Source: Mucor racemosus (Eukaryota; Mucoromycota; Mucoromycetes; Mucorales; Mucoraceae). From it: a stretch of DNA of 64,000 nt. Numbering within the stretch: the stretch's first letter is position 1; every line of letters starts with the position of its first letter. Positions 1 to 12,589 of this stretch are shown in pieces. The stretch spans positions 868,001-932,000 of the forward strand of contig JAPEHQ010000004.1 in the NCBI GenBank assembly GCA_027405735.1. Direction: 5' to 3'. Made by a program: the position numbers and the translations under genes. The notes beneath the pieces were generated by a model. The model did no database searches and was not told the DNA's origin. It saw only the letters and a program-made list of their open reading frames with translations.

Positions 1-1125
1 AAACCTATCATAACGGCGTTCCAAAATTTATTTGTTGAAATGAACGAAAAATAATTCGAAAAAATAAAATTATTTAAATGCTCCTGAACTGTCAAGTAAG
101 TTGACCTAGCGTATTAAATAACTTTTGTACAGTTTTGAATTTTACATACATCTAAACAAGAATCAAAAAAACATTCCACATTAAATTTTGCGTAAAATGC
201 AATTAAAATTTTGGAGGTTTTTTGAAGATACACATCACTTTTTATAAGAATATTTAAAATATAACTATTGGAAATGATGCGCAAAAACATTATCTATCGA
301 TCGAGCTATTGCAAAGTCTTTTAGCTGCATTTTGTGTAGAGAAAACAAGATTTGTGTCCAAATTTTTTTCAAATTCAGAATTTGGGATGAGGGTATATAA
401 AGGAAAAACGGACGTTAGAAATGGAGGTACCTTTTTGTACACATTTTTGAGAATATCTCCACAAAAAATCAATATTTTGAAAAACTTTAAATTGGATCTA
501 AGAGAGTTCAACTAGCTTAATGACGTGAGTGCAAAAGAAATGTTGCTCAATTTAACCAATATTTTGAAACCTACTTTAGAAGTGCCAAAAAAATGCAAAA
601 AAATAAAAGTGCTCAGAATTTTTTTATGTTAAAATATGTTATAGAGAACTTCAAAACAAGTAAGTTTCATTATTAGGGAGTGTTAGTACAGCTTAATTTT
701 TTCTAGAGATATGAAGCCTCAAAGTTTTTAATCCTTTAGCAGTAGAATACGCGTAAAAAATCTAAAACCTTAGCACTGAAAAATTAATACCAACTGGAAA
801 AAATAGGATATTTCTGGATACTTATTTTTGAATTAAAGCTGAACATCTCAGGTACATTGGCATATAATTTTTTCTTGGTGTTATTTAATGAAAAAAAAAG
901 TTGGGCAGGGATGGAAAGTGAGACCCGGTTTTCAAGGGAAAAACAGTGAATTTTACGCATTTTTGAGTCTTTCGTGAGATATAGAATAAATTTAGGGATA
1001 GGTAATACAATGCAACCAATTTATTTCTAATTCAGTAGTGTCTAGGGTATATCTTAAAAAATGTTTATTATGAGATTATTTATAGAAAGAAGGCATACTC
1101 CGATTTTGAAGATTGAAACTATGAA
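1..1125 (+). repeat. dispersed repeat R1, copy 1 (left end cut by window)
   Basis: First of at least five copies of an AT-rich dispersed repeat in this window. It aligns base by base with 8083-9045 in the same orientation, and with 29690-31118 and 47945-49199 inverted. The right end shares the phrase around 'actccgattttgaagattg' (about 1105) with copy 5 near 63830. No terminal inverted repeat, poly-A tail or target duplication is visible at this copy. On the reverse strand a 73-codon frame (290-511) encodes a peptide with the core KILIFxGDILKNVYKK that recurs in copies 2 and 4, so this frame may be a remnant of a coding sequence. Divergence between copies is roughly 10-15 percent by eye, so the family is not young. 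Confidence 0.85.
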
Positions 1126-2923
1126 TTTTTTTTTTTTGAAAATTCAAATTTAATATTAGAATTCATTTTAACTTATCGAGTGTAGTTTTTTTTTATGCAC
1201 TACAGCAAGTCAAAATAGGTCGTGAAGGACAGAACGAACAAAATAAATTGTAATTCTTTTATTGATTAGTTAGTAAGAAAAATAATTACATAAATATTAT
1301 AAAGTGTGATTGTTTAGCTTCTACATAGAGAAAAAATCTAAAAATCATTTTTTATTATATATACTGTATTAATAGATTGATCTATCAGAATCAGAAATTG
1401 CCGAATTACTAATTTAGAACATCTGTCAAACCATGATGTTCAACATGCGAATCAAACAAGGCTGCGTTTCATGATTCTAATATTACCACTGAAACATAAC
1501 ATTTTATATCCATACACATTAATAATAATTACTATTGTCACATCTAATGGACAGGGATCCATTAGATCTTATATCTTATCACACAATTCCAATAACTATA
1601 TAAACCCAAATTTAATTCATTTTAATAAATGGTACTTTTTACGTTGATTATAATTTACAAAGTCTCGATAATCATAATAGATATTATTGTTTTCCTGTGG
1701 AGATCGGACGAGATCTGGTATTTTCAACATTGATGACCGTAACTTTTATAGATTATGAAGTTTTTGTTATTATTATATATATATATATATATATACAGTA
1801 CACGTTTTATCTACTACTAAATTTTTGTATATACAGTATACGTAGCGCCATTCTATGTCTATTGGTTATACAGCATATCCACTGAAAACTTCAACTATAT
1901 TTTCTAGGGAAATAAAGTCAGCTTTGCATTATTGTACCTAGCATAATTACATAATATAGGGCAAAAATAGCAGGTTTTCTTTATATTTCGATCAGGAATA
2001 AAGTTTTTTTATAAACCAAATTGCTGCTCATACTCAACAAATAGCAGTATTATATACCAAAGAAAAAAAAAGATGGTCAAAATTACCCAATATTGCACAA
2101 ATCGAGAAAAACAAAATAACAGATAAGTAGAAGGACGACAATTAAAAAAAGCAAACATAGAGGGAACGTTTGTCCTAGTTGTTAGACTTATGCGCTGCTT
2201 TACAGCTAGTTCAAACGGAGAGGTTGTGTTTTCAAAAATCGTGTAAACGGATTTTCTTCGGAACTTGTGTTTGTCAGGCTAGAAGCACAGCTAATCACTC
2301 CCTCGCTTTTTTTTCGTTTTACCTTTCTACGCACAGCTTTCAAAAGATTACCAATTGTTTTCTTCTTGTCTCTACTCCAGTATTTTTAGTGTTATTTCGG
2401 AAATCCATTTTCTTTATTAATATCGTATTTTACAAACACAAGAGAATCTACAAAAACAGACACATTCTGCAATCAACAATTTAATAATGTAAACTGTATT
2501 GTAGGCCTACTACTGTCTGTATATTTTGATTTTGGCTTTTTTTATCCACTAAGTAACAGATAGAGCATTACTAATTGTAGCATAAAGGCATACATAATGG
2601 AATATTGTCAGTCATTTTTCAGAAAGACTTGAAAAGAGCTCAGCGAGTAACATCATTAATCATATTTGCATTTCTATCAGTTCCTGCTTCAATCATCATC
2701 AGTTAGAAATTTGTTTGTCACCAACTTTAAGTTATCCTTAAAAAAGGACTTTAGGATAATTATTACTGCATGAATAATACTATTTGAGGTATATCACTCT
2801 TCACTCAGGAAATATTTTATATGTAAAAGCTTGAGAATAATGCCCAAAGGTATGTACAGGCTTCCGTCAATTTATTATTTATCATCATGCATGTTATATG
2901 CCACCAAGTACCATATTTTATTA
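1126..2923. other. gene-free AT-rich stretch with an LTR-2-like fragment
   Basis: No gene is supported here. Positions 1375-1475 match 49353-49450, which lies inside the LTR-family-2 copy at 49200-49861, so a decayed relative of that LTR is probably present around 1205-1580. An (AT)n run lies at about 1775-1795. A 101-codon open frame at 2179-2484 has CT-rich composition like a fungal promoter or leader but no recognisable domain, and it is not called as a gene. Confidence 0.5.
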
Positions 2924-5372
2924 CCCACTACGGTCGATCTGTGCTTCACAAGATAATTTCGTTGTGCCCAGGTGGTCTGCACACTATAGCCTGAGCTGTT
3001 GTGCCCACTGAATATGGCTAAAAAGATAACAAGATGCACATGGGCACAACAAAATAAACTCCACACGAGCACAATGCTAAGCCTGTATGTGCAGAATTAT
3101 AAATTCTGTCCATGTGCATGACATTAATCCCATGTGTGCATAATAGTAGAATTGCCCATAAGCATATCATTATTCCAATTTGTGCATAATAATAAAATCT
3201 GACCATGAGCATAATGAGTTGATTGTATGGGCACAAATTGGTTTGTACATGAGCATTGTGCCATTCTCAAAATTCCACTGTGTATTTTACTGGAATAGTG
3301 GGTTTTTAAATTACATTTGTTTTTATTAATATAGATTATTATAGACAATAATACAATTCAATGCGTTGTCGATGTAGAGCAATTCATGCAAAAGACAATA
3401 TATCTACTATTATCATCATTTGCAAATATGTTTATAGCTATAATGTTTTTACAGCAACAATGGGTTTTTCTCGAGCATAAACTTAAATAACACTTACTGC
3501 TTAAATTTATATGCAAGCCAAATCTAATATTATAGATGTTATTTTATCACTAATAAAATTTAAACAAATTAACCTTCTTTAAACTTACTATTTTAGTTTA
3601 CGATTGTCATCTGTAAAAAGATTTATTTTCAAGTACAGTATATATACAATCAAAATTATGGTAATTAGGCAAAACATTTGATTTTTTTTTTTGTGTTTCT
3701 TTATCACTTGAAATTTTATCACTTTCCTGGAACATTTCGTGAGCTTGTGGCCAGTTCTAGCTTTTCATTGAATAGATATAAATATCATTGCCATCGATTT
3801 GATCTGGTAATCAAGAAATACGTTCAATAATACAGTAGTAAATAATGATATTTGATCTTAGAATGCAGTTAAATAAACATATCAGTCTCTAATATAGACT
3901 GCTACTATATAAAAAACATTAGCCCCCTACGTTAGCATGCGTATTCAGGTAAAAGAAAAGAATACCAGCTTGATCGTCTGATATGCCTTATCAAACGGCG
4001 AATAATATCCTTGGAATATGAAAACAAAAAGAGAGAAACAACACACATAGAAAAGAATCTTCAAGGCTTTACATTATTTAGCGTAATTAAAACCCTGCTA
4101 AATTGCACATTTCAGCCAATGTAAAAGCAGCATTACAGCGCATCAATCCATAATCTAAACAAAATAGGCAATATCTGTTATCATAGAAACATACATTTTC
4201 TACCAGAAAAATTGTCTGTCATATCAGACATTCATTAAAAAATTGCAAAAGCGAGCCCGTAGAGCAACGCCGTAAATGACCATAGCAAGATTGAATGGCT
4301 AATAAGTCTCTTATACTATGGTATATATCTAAGTTTTAAATAAGAAAGCGGTGTTTTTTAAACTTTTCTTATATTTAACCACGTACGGTCTGAAAATTCA
4401 GTTTTTGTAGCGGACATTTTCGGGGCTCATTTTATCCTTACCAACACTCATGATTTTGATCAAAAAACAGAAAAATCAAATTTTGATACCAAAATCAACG
4501 TTTTAATATACTACATTGTGAGAGAAAATTGTAGCTATAACTAATACGCATTTTATAAAAGCTTAATATCAAAAGTTAAGTAATGAAAATTTGTACTTTT
4601 GGCCCAAAAACTGTTTTTTGGTTTAAGGATTTTCATGTAATATTTTGCAATGAAAATGTTTATTATTTTTTATTGAGCAAATAGAGCGCTAAATTCTGCA
4701 TATTTGTATAGTTTTTGTTTTTATAATTGGTAGTATAATTAACTCTAGATTTGCAAAACCAAAAAAAAAAAATTAAAAAATGTCAAAATTGATGATCTGG
4801 ACAAAAATAATTTTCTAAATTAATATTCCGCTTATAAACCTTGTAAGTCTTAAAAATAAGAGATTTTATAATACTTGAAAACTTGTTCAAGAATCGATGC
4901 TGTACCCACTTGATTGAAGCTTATTATTACTTTAAATCTGTATACATGTTAATATTGTGTGGTAGTTTATTTGATGATAATATAGCCTTACTTTATAATT
5001 ATTGCGCTAGAGATGAGTTGCATTAAGTTTTACTCTTACCTCTCCAACATCATGAACATAAACGTGGCCGTCTCTGGAACCTATTACCGCCTTTTTACTC
5101 TCTTTATCCCAAGCCTATTTATTAAATGCTTTACCAGAACCAACTTACTTTTGACCTATAAAAATTGATGTATTAGTAAAATCAATTATTAATAACAAGC
5201 TAATATGCAATAATTATGATGTACCTTTGATAGTTGGTAGTGATATACAAGACAGCACCTTGTTTTCCTCTTCTTAGCTATTGACCACTAAATAGAAATA
5301 AATGCTTTTTAGAAACTAAATAGAGGACAAATATGAGTTTATTCATTCATTCAAATCAAGTCAATACTATAC
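2924..5372 (+). repeat. segmental duplication, copy A
   Basis: This 2.45-kb segment is repeated in the same orientation at 57397-61094. Both copies start near the CACTA(C/T)GG(T/C)CGA phrase and end at TCAATACTATA. Collinear identity is roughly 85-90 percent by eye up to about 5150. Copy A then lacks about 1.25 kb that copy B carries (roughly 59650-60885), after which both resume. The segment holds degenerate minisatellite-like GCCCAT/GAGCAT motifs (2960-3260) and the decayed dynein intermediate chain exon described separately. Confidence 0.85.
5040..5160 (-). pseudogene. decayed dynein intermediate chain WD-repeat exon (copy A)
   Basis: Reading the reverse strand from about 5158 to 5040 gives a peptide beginning VGSGKAFNK, then AWDKESKK and DGHVYVHDVGE, followed by a GTAAGA splice donor. 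This matches the C-terminal WD-repeat of cytoplasmic dynein intermediate chains, where a VGSGKALNK.AWD...DGHVYVYDVGE pattern precedes the C-terminal tail. Two stop codons interrupt the frame: TAA just before VGSG and TAG after FNK. Retention of an intron donor argues for an unprocessed, segmentally duplicated fragment and not a retrocopy. The homologous exon in copy B (59534-59650) shares the TAA before VG, so the gene was probably broken before duplication. Confidence 0.6.
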
Positions 5373-5489
5373 ATACTTTTATAACCACCAATTTTTCTCC
5401 ACGTAGATATCGACTTTAGACCAAAAAAGCATTGATTATAACGTAGGTAATGGAACAAAAGGATTAAGTCCTGGACGCGTTTTTTGTTC

Positions 5490-5995
5490 GAGAAAGGTAT
5501 TATAACTGTCGTATATTTTCAGGATTGATAAATAATACTTAAAAAAGAATACAATTATAAAAGAATGAGTAATTAATCAGTTCTTCAACTGTATAATAAA
5601 AACAAGATATCGTTTATTTAGATGTAAAAGTATGGCCTTTTATATTGATTAGACATTGAGATCCTGAGATGTAATTTAAGGCACTATTGAACTATTGGAT
5701 CTGTTTGATAGTAATCTATGGATTGAAATGGATCAATCATAATTTAACCGTTCTTGCAGAGCTTGTGAGTTGTGTTGTTTCAATGCTGCGCTAAATATGC
5801 TTGGATGTTGATTTGATAACTACTTGATTGGTTAACTGCTGGGATGAAATAATGTGGTGTCATAATTGAGGTCCAAGCGTTCTTGGTAATTACTGGATTA
5901 AACTTGGTACGCTAGGAGTTTCTTATATCCGATATCAAGACTTGCACTTCAATACATGTCGTAGTCAATAGATTGTAAGATGTATTGATACTGTA
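5490..5995 (+). repeat. repeat R2, arm A
   Basis: This block is homologous to 56154-56620 in the same orientation and to 6590-6879 plus 7638-7800 in inverted orientation. Shared landmarks include TTGATAAATAATACTTAAA at the left and a GTATTGATACTGTA end at the right. Unlike the other two copies it is not joined to R1 on its left side, so it is a truncated copy. With arm B it makes a large inverted repeat with a spacer of about 600 bp. Confidence 0.8.
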
Positions 5996-6589
5996 GAAGG
6001 TGATAATGTATGATACTAGTAGGTGGAATACAACAATAACGTGCCCTAACATTAACAATTAATAATGTATTTCCAAATAAACAATAGAAAAAACATGTAT
6101 TTGTATCCGCTATTTGATTTCAATTTATAAAAAAATATTAGTCTTTTTATTGTAGTTTTAAACGTAAATAAATAGCTGATGAGGAAATAGTAGGGAAGAA
6201 AAAAGATTTTGTGTGTTATAAACAAAAATTTACAAAGGCATAAATACTTTTAGTGTTGCCAAACAGGTTGTTGTCGTTGTTCCCATTTGGTTCCCAAAAT
6301 AAGACCATGGGCAGAACTCTTTCAAACCTCAAATTCCAAATTGATATATCTCGTCAATAAAGCAATTCTGTTGAATCAGAATAACTCACATCTGTTTTAA
6401 ACCATTCAAATTATCTTTCTTATCAATTATATTATGATTAATATACTTTAATAAATTGACTAAAAAACCTTGATCCCATTACTCTGCTCATCTGGGCTGC
6501 CTAATTTGCACAAATTTTTTTATTCTGCTCATCTGTGCAGATCATTATGCCCATGGAAAGTATAGTTTTCCAGTAGTGAAAGTATACAG
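5996..6589. other. spacer between inverted R2 arms
   Basis: No open frame of note. It is AT-rich and contains two short CTGCTCATCTG phrases near 6483 and 6525 and a GCCCATGG near 6550, resembling the GCCCAT-type motifs at 2960-3260. No transposase-like sequence is visible. Confidence 0.4.
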
Positions 6590-6879
6590 TAGCAATAAAT
6601 CTTACAATCCATTGACTGACGACATGCATTGAAGTGAAAAATCTTGATATCGGATATAAGAAACCACTAGCGTATTAAATTTATCCAGCAATTACCAAGA
6701 ACGCTTGGACCTCAATTATGACGCCATAGTATTTCATCCCAGCGGTTAATCAATCAAGTAGCTATCAAATCAACGTCCAAGCACATTTAGCGCAGCATTG
6801 AAACAAGGCAACTCATAAACTTTGCAAGTACGGTCAAATCACGATTGATCCATTTCCATCCATAGATTACTATCAAACA

Positions 6880-7124
6880 TGTTATGTCAATATCATATCC
6901 TAGGTCGCACATTCAAGGTCGCAGTCAATATTCGGTATTATAGTAAATCAACAGGTGTACACGTTGATTCACATGCGTCTTAGTAAATTGGTGTAATGTT
7001 CTTAGATAGTAATTCTGTGTAATAGTTATAATGAAAAGTATATAAATACATCCTCTGGATGTATTGTTAATAAAAAGTGTAATATTTTGGCAAGATTATT
7101 TCTTAAGACCGTTTTGACATTTCA
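6880..7124 (+). mobile_element. solo LTR of the Ty3/gypsy chromovirus
   Basis: This 245-bp sequence begins TGTTATGTCAATATC, ends CGTTTTGACATTTCA, and matches base for base (by eye) the reverse complement of both LTRs of the complete element at 50082-56153. It is flanked by the direct repeat AAACA at 6875-6879 and 7125-7129, the expected 5-bp target duplication. No internal retrotransposon sequence is present, so it is a solo LTR left by LTR-LTR recombination. It contains a TATAAAT box followed by a perfect ATACATCC/GGATGTAT hairpin. Confidence 0.95.
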
Positions 7125-7150
7125 AAACAGTTCTAATGGTTCAATAGTGT

Positions 7151-7632
7151 TGAAGTGAACTAAGCTAGATTCCCATCATAAAATACCTAAATTAAATGTC
7201 ATCTCATTTGAAACCATGCTATCAAAGATAAGACTATACAGTAAATAGACAATTGCATAAAGATAGCAAGGGCATAATACTCAAATAAGAGATGCTAAAA
7301 TACTAAAGTAATGTGGGGTATCCCAAATAAAAGATACAAAAAGTACATGCTTATCAAGTAGAGCAAGTAAGGGCTGTTCTGAAAGCATGGTTGACAAACT
7401 ATATTTAAAACACCGTTCTTGATCCACCAAATCAATAACCAAACAGCCCAACATTTATACTCAAAATTAATGGAATCGTTGACAATTGCAATGCAATTGC
7501 AAGGTAGTAAATAATCACCAAATAATATAAATAGAGACGTAGAATAACCATTTTATTGCACATTATCCATATTTTAATAAAGAAGGATTTTAACAGTATT
7601 CTTTATCGTTTTTACACCCATATTTTACTGCA
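7151..7632 (+). mobile_element. solo LTR, family 2
   Basis: This 482-bp insertion begins TGAAGTGAAC, ends TTTTACTGCA, and has the perfect flanking direct repeat AGTGT (7146-7150 and 7633-7637). Removing it with one repeat copy restores the R2 sequence seen in arm A. A TATAAATAGAG box near 7530 and an AATAAAG near 7578 are in the order expected of an LTR promoter and poly-A region. The ends and the TATA/poly-A segment align with the longer copy at 49200-49861 (inverted), which defines a second LTR family. No full-length member is in the window. Confidence 0.85.
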
Positions 7633-7879
7633 AGTGTCTTAAATTACATCTTAGGATTTCAATGTCAAATCAATATAAAAGACCATACTTTTATATCTAA
7701 ATAAACAATATCTTGTTTTTATTGTACAGTTGAAGAACTAGTTCACTAATCATTCTCCTTTAATTGTATTCTTTTTTTAAGTATTATTTATCAAGCATAA
7801 AAATATAGGATACAACAGGTAGTTTTATTGGACAGAAATATCATGTTCTGCTGATGGTTTTCTCAATTCACAGTCATTT

Positions 7880-9045
7880 GTGAAAATAGAAGTATAAACT
7901 TTTATGCAATTATAAACATTAGTTTATTTTTTTGTAAAACTTAAAACTCATTATCCAGGGCTTAATTTCTGTATTCATAAGGTAGGCCTAATTGATTGCT
8001 ACTCTGCTGCATTTTTTGTTTTAGCGAAAAATATTGGTTTTTGGTCGAGATAATCAAAATAGTAGTTCTTATCACAGCTTAAAACCTATCATAACGGGGT
8101 TCCAAAATTTATTTTAAAAAATGGACGAAAAATGATTCAAAAAACAAAATCATTCAAATGCTCCTGAACTGCAAAGTAAGTTGAGCTAGAGTATTAAATA
8201 GGTTTTGTACAGTTTTGAATTTTGCATCCATATAAACAAAAATCAGAAAAACATTCCATATTAAAATTTGCGTAAAATGCAATTGAAATTTTGGAGGTTT
8301 TTTGAAGATACATATTACTTTTTATAAGCATATTTAAAATATAACTAATGGAAATAATGCACAAAAATATTATCTATTGATCAAGCTATTGTACAATCTT
8401 CTAGCTGCATTTTTCGTAGAGAAAACAAGATTTTTGTCCAAATTTTTTCAGATTCAGAATTTGGGATGAGGGTATACAAGGGGAAAATGGAAGCTAGAGA
8501 TGAAGGTAACTTTTTGTACACATTTTTAAGGATATCTCCACGAAAAATCAATATTTTGAAAAAAACTAAATTGGATCCGAGAGAGCTTAAAAAGTTTAAT
8601 GTCATGAGTGCATACAAAATGTTGCTCAATTTAATGAATATTTTGAAATTTACCACAAAAATGTCAAAAAAATAAAAAAAAAAATAAAGGTGCTCAGAAC
8701 TTTTTTAAACTGAAATATGTTATAGAGCACTTCAAAACGAGTAAGTTTTATTATTAAAAAGCGTTAGTATAGCTTAATTGTTTGTAGAGATATGAAGCCT
8801 CAAAGGTTTTAATTTTTAGCAGTGAAATGCATGTAAAAATTTGAAACATTAGCATTAAAAATGTTATACCAACTGCAAAAAATAGGATATTTCTGGATAC
8901 TTGTTTTTGGATTAAAGTTGATTATCTCAGGTACATTGGCATATAATTTTTTCTTGGTGTTATTTAGTGAACAAAAAAGTTGATTAGAAATGAAAAGTGA
9001 GACCCAATTTTCAAGAAAAAAAGCAATAAATTTCACGTAACCATA
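7880..9045 (+). repeat. dispersed repeat R1, copy 2
   Basis: Full-looking copy, contiguous on its left with R2 arm B. It aligns with copy 1 from 8083 and with copy 4 inverted, including the upstream segment around CCAGGGCTTAATTTCTGTATT (7956). On the reverse strand two frames are open: 8656-8381 (91 codons, core FRGDILKNVYKK) and 9036-8809 (75 codons, core LYANVPEIINFNPKTSIQK). Both peptides recur in other copies. It ends about 260 bp upstream of the thymidylate kinase start codon. Confidence 0.85.
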
Positions 9046-9307
9046 ACCAAATTTGGAGATCTAACGAATCTATAGTACTGTACAGTAGATTTTAAAATTT
9101 ATTGTATTTATCACATCTTGTATTTGTGAGATTCATCATTAATAAAAGTTGAGAGCATATATTTGCTTCAAGATAATGGAGAGATTCTACCTATACAATC
9201 GTCTACTTAAATTTGCTGCGTTTCAAACATATTCACTTCTGTAACGAAACAAAAAAAAGTTGACACACGCGCCGCCCTTATTTTCTTTCAATCATCAATT
9301 ATAAAAC

Positions 9308-10135
<828 letters not shown>

Positions 10136-10231
10136 TATTAAAAAAAAGGCTTTTATATTGTATACTTGTGTGTTTGCTCTAGCTGCGTTCAAGTTTGTTT
10201 ACGGGAAAAAAAAAGGGGGGGGGGATATAAT

Positions 10232-12554
10232 TTATTTGCTTGCGGTATATTGTCTCATCACATCCAATTCTTTATGATTTCGACCATTGGGTTGACCGCC
10301 AGGCCCGCCTAATGGAGAAGTTGCAGAAGTAGGAGACCCACCACTACCACCAACTCCTGTGCCTGAAGTATTCTTTAAAAGCGATTGAAAAAAGTTTGCT
10401 AAAACTTCATGAGATGGTGCATTTTGTTGATTGGGATTTATTGGAGATGTTGGAGAAGAAGAGACAACAGACGCAGTATTTGGGGTTGTTGATGGTAATG
10501 ATGATGATGATGTTGTTGTTGTTGATGTTGGTGTTGTTGCCATTTTACCATTATTACCACCAGGTGATGATAAAGGCGACATATGACCATTTTTATTATT
10601 GATACCTTTCATAAGTAACTTTTCCAAGCTTAGATCCTAAACGTTGTATATGCATTAGTGTGTGTATTTCTAGTTGGGGGTTCTTTATTTAATTTACCTT
10701 CTTTCGACCCTTCCTATCTGAATGATTAATACCATTTTCAATTGATGATGCTATTGCTGATGACGCTGTTGCTGTTTTCGTTGGTAATGCATTGCTTCCG
10801 CCACCTCGCATCATATTTTGAAGAGCTGCAGCAGGAGATTGACTTAAAGGTCCCACAACGCCAGGTCTAGCCATATCTCCACCATTACCTACTCCATTGG
10901 TTATGGAAGCACTAGTATGCTTTGGTTCTTGATTTTTTTGTAATTTTTCATAGTGACGATCATAGAATGATTGTTCATCTTCACAAATAGTTGTGATAGG
11001 TATATTGTATTCAGGCTAAATCATAAATCAATGAATTATTCATACAATCAACTACAAAAAAAAGAAAAAAAACTTACCTGAATCTCTGATTCACCGTTGG
11101 GTATAGCTTCTTCATATGTGCCTCTTGCACCTGTATTTCCGGGTTTTTGTCGATCAATGACTGCATCCATATCTACATCCCAGCCTTCACTTACATTTTC
11201 ACAATCAAAGCCTTCTTTTAATATTTTAATTTTACCCCAAGAATCCCATCCTGAAGGCACAAGCACTGTATCACGTTCAATGACTTGAGCTTTAAGGTGA
11301 AACTGATATGGTTTGGCAGATGTGGTTAATGTACGATGAAGGATATATTCACGAAGGTTATGGAATGTGTATGGATGAAGTGTTGATGTGTAGAATAATG
11401 CTGCGCCATCTATAAGAGTAGATTTAGATCGAGGCCATATTCGGCACTAATATACACTTTTTCTTACATTTCATACAGATACAACGAAGTGTTTGTTGAA
11501 TAAAATCAAACTGATCATCATTATAATCATGGGATTTCTCTAGTTTGTTGATTGCATCACTCTAAATATGTTTATCAAACAAATTAATGCCATGGATAAA
11601 CTATAAATATTAGCACAATTTACCTTGCAACAAACAATTGTTATAGGTAAACCCAAATTATTCGTTAAACATCCCGTGGATAAAGGTAGCATTACTTGAT
11701 CTACTGATGTAGATGTGTTGCTGTTATTAACCAAAGGAACACTACTGGTAACAGTTGAAGGTACTGAACTAGTTGAAGTAGAAGCAGTTATAGTAATGTT
11801 ATTATTTATTAATGACGGTTCAGTGTAAGTCTGTAAATAGTGTTCCACTACATGAAAAAAAAAAAAAAAAAAAAAAAAATAATTAGCCAACTTGATAAGT
11901 GGAAATGTCTAGTTGTTTACATTTTTCTTTGATTTCATCTACAATGGCTCTTCCTTTACTCCAATTTGTATCTGTTGCGACTCCTTCCTTACAGATTTCA
12001 TCTATTAAATAATGTAATACATTAATCCAACGTTCCAATGTCTCTAGAAATTTCCAGGGACGCGTCCAATCAATCAAGATAAGAACACATGAATCAATAA
12101 TAGTTTCTGCCCTGATTGCAAATTTTAGCAATGGTAGAAATTCTGGAGAAGCAAGGCTTAGTTGATATAAACCAAGCCTTGCCATAGCTTTTTTTTTTTT
12201 TTTTTTTTTTAATATCGAGAAAAAAAAATTGGATTTCTGTCCTACATTACCTTCATTTTCTTCATCTTTGACATCTACAAATGAATAACCCAGGGCTAAA
12301 TCAATTTTTTCTTCATCTTGAAATTGACTTGTCATATTGTTACTTGGCTGAGCATAACTTTTATGATTTGCACTAAAGGGTGCTGGATGTTCATCATTAT
12401 TATCAAATTTGGGTAATTGTTGTGCTCCTGGATCATTTTTTAGGAAATGCACTAATGTTGATTTTCCAACACCAGGTTCGCCTATGATATATACAAAAAA
12501 AAACAAACAAAAAAAAAAAAAAAATCAGATACCTATATCACATTTTGTACACTG

Positions 12555-12589
<35 letters not shown>

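Larger units (their letters stand above)
6590..7880 (-). repeat. repeat R2, arm B, interrupted by two solo LTRs
   Basis: Reverse-complement copy of R2. The R2 sequence runs 6590-6879, is broken by a 245-bp LTR (6880-7124), resumes for about 20 bp, is broken again by a 482-bp LTR (7151-7632), and resumes from 7638 to about 7880, where it passes directly into R1 copy 2. Both insertions are bracketed by perfect 5-bp duplications, which reconstruct the uninterrupted R2 seen at 5690-5720. R2 plus R1 here and at 47945-56640 show that R1 and R2 are two parts of one larger repeat. Confidence 0.8.

Noticed and set aside
2179..2484. 101-codon ORF with CT-rich sequence
   Set aside because: No recognisable domain, start is not supported, composition is that of a leader or promoter, and no downstream exon follows.
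4250..4290. GC-rich word GCGAGCCCGTAGAGCAACGCC as a possible tRNA or snRNA fragment
   Set aside because: No A/B box or cloverleaf can be drawn, and the word is just part of the segmental duplication (also near 58750).
11890..11950. Continuation of dynein LIC exon 3 into VG-stop as a truncated protein
   Set aside because: A GT donor and a downstream TTTACAG acceptor restore frame to the family-typical TYTEPS segment, so this is an intron and not a premature end.
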